Assembly (NCBI GenBank): GCA_963617205.1
Contig: CAVEOA010000004.1
Location: 62,001-126,000, forward strand
Origin: UBA11524 sp963617205
GTDB taxonomy: Bacteria > Bacillota > Clostridia > Christensenellales > Aristaeellaceae
Reading direction: 5' to 3'
Length of the DNA stretch: 64,000 nucleotides
This document shows, piece after piece, positions 16,465 to 25,212 of the stretch (position 1 is the stretch's first letter; each line of letters opens with the position of its first letter). A model generated the notes under the pieces. It saw only the letters and a program-made list of their open reading frames with translations, did no database searches and was not told the DNA's origin. The position numbers were made by a program, and so were the translations under genes.

Positions 16465-17153
16465 GAAAGCTCCTTCTTTCGGTGATTGGGGACGGGGTGT
16501 GCGGCAATTTGCGCGAGCACGGCGGACAGCGTCAGCGCAAGCAGGACGGCCGCAGCGATGAGCAGCGCGTAATGCGTGAAGAAGGCTGTCGGCATCAGGC
16601 GGACAAGCAGATCCGTCTGCGGATTGAGCAGCCAGAGGTCATTGGAGAAAAGCAAATGGTGGAAGAGCGTGAAGGCATCCGTAAAGAAGCAGGCTGCGAG
16701 GAGAACGAGGACCATCAGCAGCAGGATTTCCACAGCAATCAGCCGTCCAAGCAGCGAAAAAGCCGTTCGTTCACGCCGGACAAGCAGCAGGCAGACCAGC
16801 AGGAGAGACATCGCGCAGGATGCGGCGGCGATTCGTCCGCAGAGCAGGAACAGCACGCGGCAATCCGCCATATGCTGCTGCTCCTTCGCATTGAACGCGA
16901 GGTATGCCGTGCCATCCATCGTGAAGGTGAATTGGAACGCCTCAGTTCTGCCGGTCAGATAATCCGTGATGGTGCTGACGGCGAGCGGATAATCCGCCTC
17001 CGGCAGATACGTATCCTCCGGAGGCGCGGTGCGGCGCATAAGCGCTTCCATTACGGCTGCATTTGTCCCCAGCAGATAGACGGCGCTGCTGAGAAAGCAG
17101 ACAAGCAGTCCAACACTCAGCAGCGCCGCGGAAATTCGGGTGGTTATGCGCAT
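16461..17153 (-). CDS. DUF1461 (TIGR01906) integral membrane protein
   Basis: A 230-residue membrane protein with a first helix near residues 8-30, an outside loop of about 70 residues, and four more helices. The family signature is visible as FTLFHHLLFSNDLWLLNPQTDLL, ending PTAFF, around residues 163-192. The role of DUF1461 proteins is not established to my knowledge. I choose ATG 17153, which overlaps the prfB stop as TGATG; a GTG at 17156 is the alternative. The stop overlaps tsaD by four bases, so prfB, this gene and tsaD are tightly coupled. Confidence 0.85.
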   Translation of the reverse strand: MRITTRISAALLSVGLLVCFLSSAVYLLGTNAAVMEALMRRTAPPEDTYLPEADYPLAVSTITDYLTGRTEAFQFTFTMDGTAYLAFNAKEQQHMADCRVLFLLCGRIAAASCAMSLLLVCLLLVRRERTAFSLLGRLIAVEILLLMVLVLLAACFFTDAFTLFHHLLFSNDLWLLNPQTDLLVRLMPTAFFTHYALLIAAAVLLALTLSAVLAQIAAHPVPNHRKKELS

Positions 17154-18259
17154 CACTGCATCTTCAGGTAGGCGGTTGTGAAGCCTTCCAGATTGCCGTC
17201 CATCACATCATCGATGTTGCCGGATTCGTAATTCGTGCGGTGATCCTTGACCATGGTATAGGGCTGGAAGACGTAGGAGCGGATCTGGCTGCCCCATTCG
17301 ATCTTCTTCATTTCGCCCTTGATGTTTGCCATTTCCTCTTCCTTGGCGCGTTCACGGAGCTCGAGCAGCTTTGCCTTGAGCATCTTAATACACGTCGCAC
17401 GGTTCTGCACCTGATCGCGTTCGGTCTGGCAGGAAACGACGATGCCGGTCGGAAAGTGCGTCATGCGGACGGCGGAAGAGGTCTTGTTGACGTTCTGTCC
17501 GCCTGCGCCGCTGGAGTGGTAGGTATCGACGCGGACGTCCTTCATGTTGATTTCAATGTCGGAATCTTCTTCATCGAGCATCGGCGCAACGTCAAGGGAG
17601 GCAAACGACGTATGGCGGCGTGCGTTGGTGTCAAACGGCGAGATGCGAACGAGGCGGTGCACGCCCTTTTCGCCGCGCAGGTAGCCATAGGCATGGTCGC
17701 CGCTGACCTCGAACGTGACGGACTTGATGCCTGCCTCGTCGCCGTCGAGCAGGTCGAGCAGCTTGACGGTGAAGCCCATCTTCTCGCAGTAGCGCGTGTA
17801 CATGCGGTAGAGCATCTGCGTCCAGTCCTGCGCCTCGGTGCCGCCTGCGCCTGCATGCAGGGACAGCACGGCATCGCGGTCGTCATAGTCGCCGCGCATG
17901 AGGGTTTCCAGCTCCAGAGCATCGGCATGCTCATGGAGCTGATTCATTTCCTCCACCGCCTCGTTGACGGTGTCCTCGTCATGCTCTTCCTCAGCCATCT
18001 CGAACATCACTTCGATGTCATCGGCAGTGGAAAGCAGCTTCTCGTAATGCTCCAGCTTGCCCTTCAGGTTGGATACCTTCTGATTGACCTTTGCGGAATG
18101 ATCCGGATCGTTCCAGAATTCCGGCTGATTCATCTCCTCGGTCAGCTCATCAAGCTGCTCGCGGAGGTGGTCGATGTGCAGCGCTTCGCCGGAAGCCTTG
18201 AGGGATTGCTGAATCTCTGCAAGCTGCTGACGGTACTGCGGAATATCAATAAGCGCCAT
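17153..18259 (-). CDS. prfB: Peptide chain release factor 2
   Basis: A 368-residue class-I release factor that reads UGA and UAA stops. It has the N-terminal helical domain, the SPFDTNARRHTSF region, and the catalytic loop SSGAGGQNVNKTSSAVR with the GGQ near residue 252 that triggers peptidyl-tRNA hydrolysis. The C-terminal helix ends LEGFTTAYLKMQ. The frame runs uninterrupted through the place where many prfB genes have the programmed UGA frameshift (here KASGEALHIDHL), so autoregulatory frameshifting is absent. AGGAGAG lies upstream of the ATG, and secA is 84 bases upstream. Confidence 0.97.
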   Translation of the reverse strand: MALIDIPQYRQQLAEIQQSLKASGEALHIDHLREQLDELTEEMNQPEFWNDPDHSAKVNQKVSNLKGKLEHYEKLLSTADDIEVMFEMAEEEHDEDTVNEAVEEMNQLHEHADALELETLMRGDYDDRDAVLSLHAGAGGTEAQDWTQMLYRMYTRYCEKMGFTVKLLDLLDGDEAGIKSVTFEVSGDHAYGYLRGEKGVHRLVRISPFDTNARRHTSFASLDVAPMLDEEDSDIEINMKDVRVDTYHSSGAGGQNVNKTSSAVRMTHFPTGIVVSCQTERDQVQNRATCIKMLKAKLLELRERAKEEEMANIKGEMKKIEWGSQIRSYVFQPYTMVKDHRTNYESGNIDDVMDGNLEGFTTAYLKMQ

Positions 18260-18343
18260 GGTATTCTCTCCTTATTATTCGGTCGGAAGCGAGTGAAAGG
18301 GATGCAGCGGACGTTACGGCGGATGCGCCGGACAATCCGTCCT

Positions 18344-21058
18344 TCAGGCTTCCCCCGTGTTGCGGCCGCAGCAGTTCTTGTACTTCTTGCCGGAGCCGCA
18401 GGGGCACGGGTCGTTCCGCCCGATGCGCTCAGACGGCTTCACGCGCTTCGGCTGACGCGGCTGACCGTTGCCCGGCACCATCGGCTTGCCCTCGACCGGA
18501 CGGACAGCTGTCTGGACGCGTTCGGGGGTGCGCTCGATGCGCAGCTGATACATGCGGCGGACAGTGTCCTCGCGGATGAGGTGGTTCAGTTCGTCGAACA
18601 TGTAACCGGCTTCAATCTGATACTCGGTGACGGGGTTCTTGCCGCTGTAGGCGCGGAAACCGATGCCGTCGCGCAGGCGATCCATCGCATCGATGTGATC
18701 CATCCAGCGTGAATCGACCGAGCGCAGCAGCACAACACGCTCGATTTCACGCATGTCCAGCCCAAGCTCCGTCAGCATCGCTTCGCGCTCCTCATAGAAG
18801 GCGCGTGCGTCATCCTTGAGTGCCTGCGCGAGCTGGTCGCGATCGCCGGAGCGGACGATGCTGTCAATTTCGGCGATTTTGCCGTGATGGATGCAGAGGT
18901 TCTCCAGATAATTCGTCAGCTGCGTGATGTCCCAATCCGTGCCGTCATCCGCGGCGCAGTGACGTGCGAGCGCGGCATCGATGAGCTTGTACGCCATGCC
19001 GAGGATGTTTTCGCGGACGTTTTCGCCCATGAGCACGCGGCGGCGCTGACCGTAGATGATTTCGCGCTGGCGGTTCATGACGTTATCATATTCCAGCACG
19101 TGCTTGCGGATATCGAAGTTGCGTCCCTCGATGCGCTTCTGCGCGGCTTCAATCTGCTTGGTGAGCATGCCTGCCTGCAGCGGCTCGTCATCCTTGAGCC
19201 CGAGGCGATCGACCATGGGCATGATGCGTTCGCCGCCGAACAGACGCATCAGGTCGTCCTCCAGCGAAATGAAGAACTGCGTGGAGCCGGGGTCACCCTG
19301 ACGGCCGGCACGCCCGCGAAGCTGATTGTCGATGCGGCGTGATTCATGGCGTTCCGTGCCGATGATGTGCAGGCCGCCGGTCTGCAGCACACGCTCGTGC
19401 TCGGCATCGGTTGTCTTCTTGAAGTCCTGATAGAGCGACTGGTACGTTTCGCGCGCGGCGAGAATTTCCTCTGAAACGTCCTCTGCGTGACCTGTCGCCG
19501 CCTCGATGATTTCGTCATCAAAGCCCTGCTGGCGCATGGCGCGGCGAGCGAGAAATTCAGGGTTGCCGCCGAGCAGAATGTCCGTGCCACGTCCAGCCAT
19601 GTTCGTGGCGATGGTAACGGCGCCCCAGTGACCTGCCTGCGCGACGATTTCAGCTTCCTTGGCATGGTTCTTGGCGTTGAGCACCTCATGCTGGATGCCC
19701 TTGCGCTTGAGCAGAGAGGACAGCATCTCGCTCGTTTCGACCGTGACCGTGCCGACCAGCACCGGCTGACCTTTTTCGTGCACCTCGCTGATGGCATTGA
19801 CGACGGCGGCGAACTTGGCGTCCTTCGTCTTGTACACCATGTCATCGAGATCCTTGCGGATATTCGGCTTGTTGGTGGGAATCTGCACGACGTCCAGCGC
19901 GTAAATGTTCTGGAACTCGTCCTCCTCGGTCTTGGCGGTGCCCGTCATGCCGGAGAGCTTGTGGTACATGCGGAAATAATTCTGGAAGGTGATGGTTGCC
20001 AGCGTGCGGCTTTCGCGCTCGATGGTCACATGCTCCTTCGCTTCGATGGCCTGATGCAGACCCTCGCTGTAGCGGCGACCGATCATCAGTCGTCCGGTAA
20101 ATTCGTCGACGATGATGACCTGATTGTCCTTGACGACATAGTCCACATCGCGCTTCATCAGGAAGTTGGCGCGCAGGGCGCAGTTGACGTGGTGATTCAG
20201 CTCAGCGTTTTCCGCATCGTTGATGTTCTCGATGCTGAACGCCTGCTCGATGCGCCTGGCGCCTTCATCGGTCAGCGTGATGGCCTTCTTCTTCTCCTCG
20301 ACCTCGAAGTGCTCATCGCGCCTGAGCGTGCGGACAACGGCATCGACCTTGGCGTACAGGTCGGTGGACTTGTCGCCCGCGCCGGAAATAATCAGCGGTG
20401 TACGGGCTTCATCAATCAGGATGGAGTCGACCTCATCGACAATGGCGAAATTGTGACCGCGCTGCACGAGATCGTTCTGCCGGATGACCATGTTATCGCG
20501 CAGATAGTCGAAGCCAAGCTCGTTGTTCGTGCCGTAGGTGATGTCGCAGGCGTAAGCGGCGCGGCGCTGGGCGCCGTCCAGATCATGCACAATCAGACCG
20601 ACGCTCAGACCCATGAAGCGGTGCACCTTGCCCATCCACTCGCTGTCGCGGCGAGCCAGATAATCGTTGACCGTCACGATATGCACGCCTTTGCCGGACA
20701 GCGCGTTCAGGTACGCAGGCAGCGTGGAAACAAGCGTCTTGCCTTCGCCTGTCTTCATCTCCGCGATGCGCCCCTGATGCAGCACCAGACCGCCCATAAC
20801 CTGCACGCGGTACGGACGCATGCCCAGCACACGCGCATCCGCCTCACGGATGGCGGCAAACGCCTCGGGCAGGATATCGTCCTCTGTTTCGCCGTTCTTC
20901 AGGCGTTCACGAAATTCATTCGTCTTGGCACGCAGCGCGTCATCGCTCAGCGCCTTATATTCCTCCTCGAGCGCTTCAACGGCGTTGACGGTCTTCTGCA
21001 GACGCTTGACCTCCGCATCGTTGCTGCTGCCCAGAAGCTTTTTGACCCATTCAAACAT
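18344..21058 (-). CDS. secA: Preprotein translocase ATPase SecA
   Basis: A 904-residue motor that drives export through SecYEG. Domain marks in order: Walker A region GEMKTGEGKTL near residue 100, DEVDSILIDEARTPLIISG, the preprotein cross-linking domain, NMAGRGTDILLGGN, and the RGRAGRQGDPGSTQFFISLEDD helicase motif VI. The helical scaffold (SVDSRWMDHIDAMD) and a C-terminal SEC-C zinc motif RNDPCPCGSGKKYKNCCG follow. Length is slightly above the common 840-890 for Bacillota. GAAAGGAG precedes the ATG, and a good promoter lies about 90 bases upstream. Confidence 0.98.
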   Translation of the reverse strand: MFEWVKKLLGSSNDAEVKRLQKTVNAVEALEEEYKALSDDALRAKTNEFRERLKNGETEDDILPEAFAAIREADARVLGMRPYRVQVMGGLVLHQGRIAEMKTGEGKTLVSTLPAYLNALSGKGVHIVTVNDYLARRDSEWMGKVHRFMGLSVGLIVHDLDGAQRRAAYACDITYGTNNELGFDYLRDNMVIRQNDLVQRGHNFAIVDEVDSILIDEARTPLIISGAGDKSTDLYAKVDAVVRTLRRDEHFEVEEKKKAITLTDEGARRIEQAFSIENINDAENAELNHHVNCALRANFLMKRDVDYVVKDNQVIIVDEFTGRLMIGRRYSEGLHQAIEAKEHVTIERESRTLATITFQNYFRMYHKLSGMTGTAKTEEDEFQNIYALDVVQIPTNKPNIRKDLDDMVYKTKDAKFAAVVNAISEVHEKGQPVLVGTVTVETSEMLSSLLKRKGIQHEVLNAKNHAKEAEIVAQAGHWGAVTIATNMAGRGTDILLGGNPEFLARRAMRQQGFDDEIIEAATGHAEDVSEEILAARETYQSLYQDFKKTTDAEHERVLQTGGLHIIGTERHESRRIDNQLRGRAGRQGDPGSTQFFISLEDDLMRLFGGERIMPMVDRLGLKDDEPLQAGMLTKQIEAAQKRIEGRNFDIRKHVLEYDNVMNRQREIIYGQRRRVLMGENVRENILGMAYKLIDAALARHCAADDGTDWDITQLTNYLENLCIHHGKIAEIDSIVRSGDRDQLAQALKDDARAFYEEREAMLTELGLDMREIERVVLLRSVDSRWMDHIDAMDRLRDGIGFRAYSGKNPVTEYQIEAGYMFDELNHLIREDTVRRMYQLRIERTPERVQTAVRPVEGKPMVPGNGQPRQPKRVKPSERIGRNDPCPCGSGKKYKNCCGRNTGEA

Positions 21059-21149
21059 AAGGTTCTCCTTTCAGAAATAAACAGGAAAGATCCTGATAAA
21101 ATCATTCATGAAGCCGCCTCTGCATCATCAAAAGACACACTTCCTGACC

Positions 21150-21179
21150 ATTATAGCACGAGTTGCGCGGAAGTTGCAA
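21150..21179 (-). promoter_or_regulatory. secA promoter
   Basis: Minus-strand TTGCAA (21179-21174) and TATAAT (21155-21150) with an 18-base spacer. It heads the secA-prfB-DUF1461-tsaD unit. Confidence 0.75.
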
Positions 21180-21321
21180 GTGCTTCAGGAAAATAGGGCG
21201 CAGCTGACTGGAGTTACCTGCACTGCGCTGAAAGCGTTCCGCGGACTACGTCGCTTCTCTGTTCAGCGCTCGTGAGGGTAGGGTTGGGGACATTTGCATT
21301 GTTGGAGTTGCCCTTTTGTTT

Positions 21322-21408
21322 GGGGTGTTGCCCCAATTCCCGGCAGGGACGCTGTCCCTGCACACTGCAAGGGACAGGAAACGGGACGAAGTCTCCCCTT
21401 GACCCTTT
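21322..21408 (-). repeat. Dispersed intergenic repeat, longer copy
   Basis: This copy carries blocks AAAGGGTCAAG (21408-21398), CCCTTGCAG (21373-21365) and GGGACAGCGTC (21358-21348) on the minus strand, in the same order as at 10292-10337. It also contains a GCAGGGAC/GTCCCTGC palindrome (21343-21361) and a GGGG/CCCC mini-stem (21322-21334). No gene is visible in the secA-luxS gap (21059-21511). Confidence 0.55.
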
Positions 21409-21453
21409 TCGCGATTGGGTTGAGCACATTTGCATATAGGTTCCGCGTGCAAC

Positions 21454-21482
21454 TTGTCACGCGCATGAAAATGTGCTATAAT
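21454..21482 (+). promoter_or_regulatory. luxS promoter
   Basis: TTGTCA (21454-21459) and a perfect TATAAT (21477-21482) with a 17-base spacer, about 25 bases before the ribosome site AAGGAGG. Confidence 0.85.
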
Positions 21483-21511
21483 CATCCTGATTTCGACAAG
21501 GAGGAATCCTC

Positions 21512-21976
21512 ATGCTGAAAAAGATTGCATCCTTCTCCATCAATCATGACACGCTGACGCCGGGCATGTATATTTCACGCATCGACGGCGATTGCATCAC
21601 GTATGATCTGCGGCTCAAGTATCCCAATCAGGGCGATTATATCGGTCAGGGCGCGCTGCATACGCTGGAGCATCTGATTGCGACGTTTGTCCGTTCGTCG
21701 GATGCATCGGAGCAGGTGGTGTATTTCGGACCGATGGGCTGTCGGACAGGCTTCTATCTCATCCTGCGCGACGCGATGAGCCGCGACGCGGCAATTCGGC
21801 TCGTGAAGGATGCGTTCCGGTTTGCGGCGGATTATGAGGGTGAAATCCCCGGTGCGAAGCGGATTGAGTGCGGCAATTATATGGAACATGACCTGCCTGA
21901 GGCGAAGCGCGAGGCGGAAAAATACTGCGCTGTGCTGGCAAATTGCAGCGAAGGCACGATGACCTATCCGGATTGA
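21512..21976 (+). CDS. luxS: S-ribosylhomocysteine lyase LuxS
   Basis: A 154-residue metalloenzyme that splits S-ribosylhomocysteine to homocysteine and DPD, the autoinducer-2 precursor. The metal ligands are visible: HTLEH (His50 and His54) and the Cys120 of ECGNYMEHDL. The catalytic Cys77 lies in GPMGCRTGFYL. Length matches the family. AAGGAGG precedes the ATG. No mtnN (pfs) gene is next to it. A phosphoesterase follows 11 bases downstream and is probably co-transcribed. Confidence 0.97.
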   Translation: MLKKIASFSINHDTLTPGMYISRIDGDCITYDLRLKYPNQGDYIGQGALHTLEHLIATFVRSSDASEQVVYFGPMGCRTGFYLILRDAMSRDAAIRLVKDAFRFAADYEGEIPGAKRIECGNYMEHDLPEAKREAEKYCAVLANCSEGTMTYPD

Positions 21977-21987
21977 GGGAGATACGC

Positions 21988-22689
21988 ATGAAGAAAATTG
22001 CCTTGCTGGGCGACCTCCATGGGAACATGACCGCGACGTTGGCGATGGAGCAGGCGTTACGCAGCTGCGGTGCGGACGAAATCTGGTTTCTGGGCGATGC
22101 GGTCGGCAAAGGACCGCAGTCCCGCGAAACCTGCGACTGGGTTCGGGCAAACTGCGCGCGTTTTGTCGGCGGCAACTGGGACTACGGCATCGGCGGACGC
22201 GAATTTGCCGAGGACGGGTATTTCTGGAATCAACTTGGCGAGGAACGCATGCAGTGGCTTTGTTCGCTCCCGCGCGAGACGGACGAGTGGTTCAGCGGCA
22301 CGCACTTCCGCTTCTTTCATGGTCGGCCCGTGACAGAGCTGCTGCGCGCGCAGGATGACAAGGCGCTGCTTTCCGCCACCTTCACGGCGAACGGCGTGAC
22401 GTATGGCGGCGTTGCCTTTGCAGACAGCCATCGCCCGTTCCTGCGGACGCTCGATGCCGGGTACATCCTCAACACCGGCAGCGTCGGCAACAGCATGGGC
22501 GTACCCAAGGCGCATGCGCTGCTGCTTGAAGGCGAGGTCGGCTCGCAAACGCCGTCGATGCTGCTGATGACGGCGCTGTCCGTACCGTATGACAACGAGG
22601 CAGCGGCGGACATTGCCCGTGCGGAGGTCAATCTGCCGCATCGGGATTCGTACATTCGGGAGATTCTGACAGGAGAATATTCCAGATAA
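21988..22689 (+). CDS. Calcineurin-like metallophosphoesterase (YfcE/MJ0936 type)
   Basis: A 233-residue cytoplasmic phosphoesterase. Metal-binding motifs are GDLHGN at residue 8, GDAVGKGP near 34, GGNWD near 60 and FFHGRP near 110. The usual C-terminal GHTH motif is replaced by FADSHRPF, which keeps the terminal His. The closing LNTGSVGN motif is present. Proteins of this group act on phosphodiesters, but the substrate here is unknown. The start ATG 21988 follows GAGGGAG; an in-frame ATG further upstream would overlap luxS. Confidence 0.88.
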   Translation: MKKIALLGDLHGNMTATLAMEQALRSCGADEIWFLGDAVGKGPQSRETCDWVRANCARFVGGNWDYGIGGREFAEDGYFWNQLGEERMQWLCSLPRETDEWFSGTHFRFFHGRPVTELLRAQDDKALLSATFTANGVTYGGVAFADSHRPFLRTLDAGYILNTGSVGNSMGVPKAHALLLEGEVGSQTPSMLLMTALSVPYDNEAAADIARAEVNLPHRDSYIREILTGEYSR

Positions 22690-22694
22690 ACAAG

Positions 22695-22731
22695 ACGGTC
22701 TGCTGCCGATGATGTGTCGGGTGCAGACCGT
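22695..22731 (+). terminator. Terminator after luxS-phosphoesterase unit
   Basis: ACGGTCTGC (22695-22703) pairs perfectly with GCAGACCGT (22723-22731), followed by TTGCTTTGTT. Confidence 0.65.
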
Positions 22732-22804
22732 TTGCTTTGTTGCCTTGCATCAAAATCATGCGGATTTCTCTGCCAATATGATGCAGATTGCTTCCACGTA
22801 CCCA

Positions 22805-22833
22805 TTGCAAATGCATCCTCTGCGTGGTATAAT
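22805..22833 (+). promoter_or_regulatory. Promoter of alpha/beta hydrolase gene
   Basis: TTGCAA (22805-22810) and TATAAT (22828-22833) with a 17-base spacer. Confidence 0.7.
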
Positions 22834-22886
22834 CGGCATGGGTTAGTTGAAACTAATTCAAGAAACGACGAAAGGAGCAATGTCCT

Positions 22887-23666
22887 GTGCTTTTCCAGAC
22901 GATGGGCGATCAAGCAAACCCCGCTGTGCTTTTCTTTCATGCGATGGGCGTCACCGGTGCAAGCAGCGAACCGGTTGCAAGACACCTCAGCAAACGCTTT
23001 TACTGCATCATGCCGACAGCGACCGTTTACTGCGAGGGTCAGAAATACATCTCCAAGCAGGACGAAATCCGCCAGGTGGAGACATACTTGAAGGGTGAAG
23101 GCATCCAATCGCTTGCACTTGTCGTTGCGTCATCGCTCGGTGCGGACCTTGCAACCGCATTCCTTGCGCAAACGGATGTGCCGGTGGCGCACGTGCTTTT
23201 CGACGGCGGACAGTTCTCGCAAATCAGCCTCGGACTCCGCAGAATGATGACGCCGATTCTGTATTTCGCCATTAAGAGCCTGTACTGGAGCAAGGGCGGC
23301 ACGCTCAAAAAAATCATGTGGTGCGATGATGATGCGATCAAGCCGTACTTCATTGCGGCAGGGAAGGCGCTGAAATACGGCAATCTTCGCCGTCATGTCG
23401 CCTGCAGCATGGAGAAGAAGCCCTATCTGCCGCTGCCGGATACGCTGCAGGAACACAGCTTCTGGAGCTTTGGCAGCATCGAGGAGCACTTTCAGTACCG
23501 CGAGGCGCTGATGAAGGCATATCCGCATGGGCATTTTCCGGTTTTTGAGCAGCATAACCACATGCAGTTTCAAATCCGCAATCCGAAGGGCTTTGCGGAT
23601 ATGCTGATGGCGATTGTTGATTGCAATGCGCTGCCGGAGCTGCCGTTTCTGCGCAGGGAAAAATAA
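22887..23666 (+). CDS. Alpha/beta hydrolase fold protein
   Basis: A 259-residue cytoplasmic protein with the alpha/beta hydrolase layout: an early FFHAMGVTG oxyanion-type segment, a nucleophile elbow VASSLGADLA near residue 87, and a terminal His in EQHNHMQFQ. The elbow reads A-S-S-L-G instead of the usual G-x-S-x-G, so activity is likely but not assured. The start is GTG 22887 with AAAGGAG 9 bases upstream. An overlapping ATG at 22880 opens a different, unsupported frame. The next gene follows 17 bases on. Confidence 0.75.
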   Translation: MLFQTMGDQANPAVLFFHAMGVTGASSEPVARHLSKRFYCIMPTATVYCEGQKYISKQDEIRQVETYLKGEGIQSLALVVASSLGADLATAFLAQTDVPVAHVLFDGGQFSQISLGLRRMMTPILYFAIKSLYWSKGGTLKKIMWCDDDAIKPYFIAAGKALKYGNLRRHVACSMEKKPYLPLPDTLQEHSFWSFGSIEEHFQYREALMKAYPHGHFPVFEQHNHMQFQIRNPKGFADMLMAIVDCNALPELPFLRREK

Positions 23667-23683
23667 CAGGAGGAAGAAAGAGA

Positions 23684-24178
23684 ATGTTTCGTGTTGTATT
23701 TGCGGTCGCTTTTTATCTGCTTTACTGGCTGATTTGCTATCTGAATACCGGTACGGACAAGAAGAATCTGCGTGGCTTGCGTTCGTATCCGACGGCGGTA
23801 CAGGAGAAGGTTCTGAATGAATCGCAGCTGGCTGATGCTGCACCGAAGGCACAACCGGTCTGGAAGATTCTGCTGAGCAATCTGGTTGTGTTCAGCATCG
23901 TATTCGGGGTGCTGGGACGACTGCTGAAGGGGCCGCTTGGTCTGACAGATTACGGCAGCGCATTGGTATATCTGCTGATTCTCGGCGAAGGATTGGGACT
24001 GTTTGATCTGGTCATTGTTGATCTGCTCTGGTGGCGGAATACGAAGCGCATCCGGTTTTCCTTCCTGCCGGAGAAGACCATGTATCAGGATCCACATCAG
24101 CATCTGATGTCGTTCGTGCGCGGGATTCCGCTGTTCGCCGCGATTGCCGCGCTGGGCGCGCTGATCGTGATGCTGTAA
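23684..24178 (+). CDS. Hypothetical four-helix membrane protein
   Basis: A 164-residue protein with hydrophobic segments near residues 3-20, 63-83, 92-114 and 146-164, and a basic Trp/Arg-rich patch (LLWWRNTKRIRFSF) facing the cytoplasm. I do not recognise the family. A segment with PEKTMYQDPHQHLMSF precedes the last helix. AGGAGG lies 10 bases before the ATG, close behind the hydrolase gene, so the two probably share a transcript. Confidence 0.7.
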   Translation: MFRVVFAVAFYLLYWLICYLNTGTDKKNLRGLRSYPTAVQEKVLNESQLADAAPKAQPVWKILLSNLVVFSIVFGVLGRLLKGPLGLTDYGSALVYLLILGEGLGLFDLVIVDLLWWRNTKRIRFSFLPEKTMYQDPHQHLMSFVRGIPLFAAIAALGALIVML

Positions 24179-24182
24179 TACG

Positions 24183-24208
24183 CGGCGCCTGTCAGCAGCG
24201 GTGCGCCG
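24183..24208 (+). terminator. Possible weak terminator
   Basis: CGGCGC (24183-24188) pairs with GCGCCG (24203-24208), followed by TGTTCAT. The stem is GC-rich but the T-tract is poor. Confidence 0.35.
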
Positions 24209-24257
24209 TGTTCATGCCTCTTCCGTTTGATGGTCAGGAAATTCGCGATAATTTCCG

Positions 24258-24286
24258 TTGCACGCATGCGAAAAAAATGGTATAAT
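24258..24286 (+). promoter_or_regulatory. Promoter of rmlD-like and macro-domain genes
   Basis: TTGCAC (24258-24263) and TATAAT (24281-24286) with a 17-base spacer. Confidence 0.7.
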
Positions 24287-24321
24287 CAGATAAAGACTAT
24301 CATTCGGAAGAGGTGCAGTGT

Positions 24322-25212
24322 ATGAAGGTCATGGTAACGGGCGCGGATGGCATGCTGGGGCGCGATGTGATGCGTGCGCTTCGGGAGAAGCATATTCCCG
24401 CATGCGGTGTTGACCTGGCGGATTTTGACATCACCGACGAGGAAAAGGCAAAGGCGTTCGTTGCGGCGGAAAAGCCGGATGCCATCATCCACTGCGCAGC
24501 GTATACGGATATTCAGCGCGCGGAGAATGAGCCGGCGGTGTGCATCCAGACGAACGCGTTCGGCACGCTGAGCATGGTTCGTGCGGCCCTGCGCATCGGT
24601 GCGAAATTCCTGCTGATTTCCACGGCGGAGGTGTTTGGCGCAGAGCCGGATGACGTCCACACGGTGAACGACAAGACGTGCGCCGCGAATGTGTACGGGC
24701 TGTCGAAGGTGCAGGCGGAGGAGGCGGTGCGTGCGCTGATGACGCGGTACTTCATCGTGCGGACAGGATGCCTGTTCAGCACATACGAAAAGGGACCGAT
24801 TCGCATGATTCTCCGCGCGGCGCAGGAGCATCAGCGGCTGACCATCTCCAATGACCTGATGGCATGCCCGACGTATACGCTTGACTTGGCACGCGCCGTT
24901 GTTTCCCTGATTCAGACGGATAAGTACGGCATCTATCACCTGACGAATGAGGGCGAATGCAACCTCGCGACGCTTGCCATCGCTACACTGGGTATGGTCG
25001 GCAGCCGATGCCGCGTTCAGCCTGTCAACGGCAACCGCGGCTCGGTCAGCGCGGCGCATCCGTCCTGTGTTCGTCTGCTGACAGGTCCGGTCGAGTCTGC
25101 GGTGCACATGCCCCGCTGGGAGGATGCCCTCAACCGCTGCCTCAATGAGATTCGGGACGATGGCGCGCAGAAGGGAGTGAACAGCTATTCCTCTGCAAAT
25201 TATACGAGGTGA
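24322..25212 (+). CDS. RmlD-like NAD(P)-dependent sugar reductase
   Basis: A 296-residue short-chain dehydrogenase of the extended type. The Rossmann motif TGADGMLG is at residue 6, followed by the HCAAYTDIQRAE segment typical of dTDP-4-dehydrorhamnose reductase. The active-site pair is in YGLSK near residue 131. The C-terminal part binds substrate and is shorter and more diverged than in true RmlD. No rmlA, rmlB or rmlC lies nearby, so the rhamnose assignment is uncertain. AGAGG precedes ATG 24322 by 8 bases. Its last 26 bases overlap the macro-domain gene, including that gene's start. Confidence 0.82.
   Translation: MKVMVTGADGMLGRDVMRALREKHIPACGVDLADFDITDEEKAKAFVAAEKPDAIIHCAAYTDIQRAENEPAVCIQTNAFGTLSMVRAALRIGAKFLLISTAEVFGAEPDDVHTVNDKTCAANVYGLSKVQAEEAVRALMTRYFIVRTGCLFSTYEKGPIRMILRAAQEHQRLTISNDLMACPTYTLDLARAVVSLIQTDKYGIYHLTNEGECNLATLAIATLGMVGSRCRVQPVNGNRGSVSAAHPSCVRLLTGPVESAVHMPRWEDALNRCLNEIRDDGAQKGVNSYSSANYTR

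Noticed and set aside
18180..18259. Programmed frameshift in prfB
   Set aside because: The frame is continuous through the site and no slip sequence with UGA is present.
19487..21196. Plus-strand open frame of 569 codons opposite secA
   Set aside because: Antisense to secA, whose motifs are complete.
22847..23098. Alternative frame starting near ATG 22880
   Set aside because: It overlaps the alpha/beta hydrolase in another frame, ends early and has no recognisable content.
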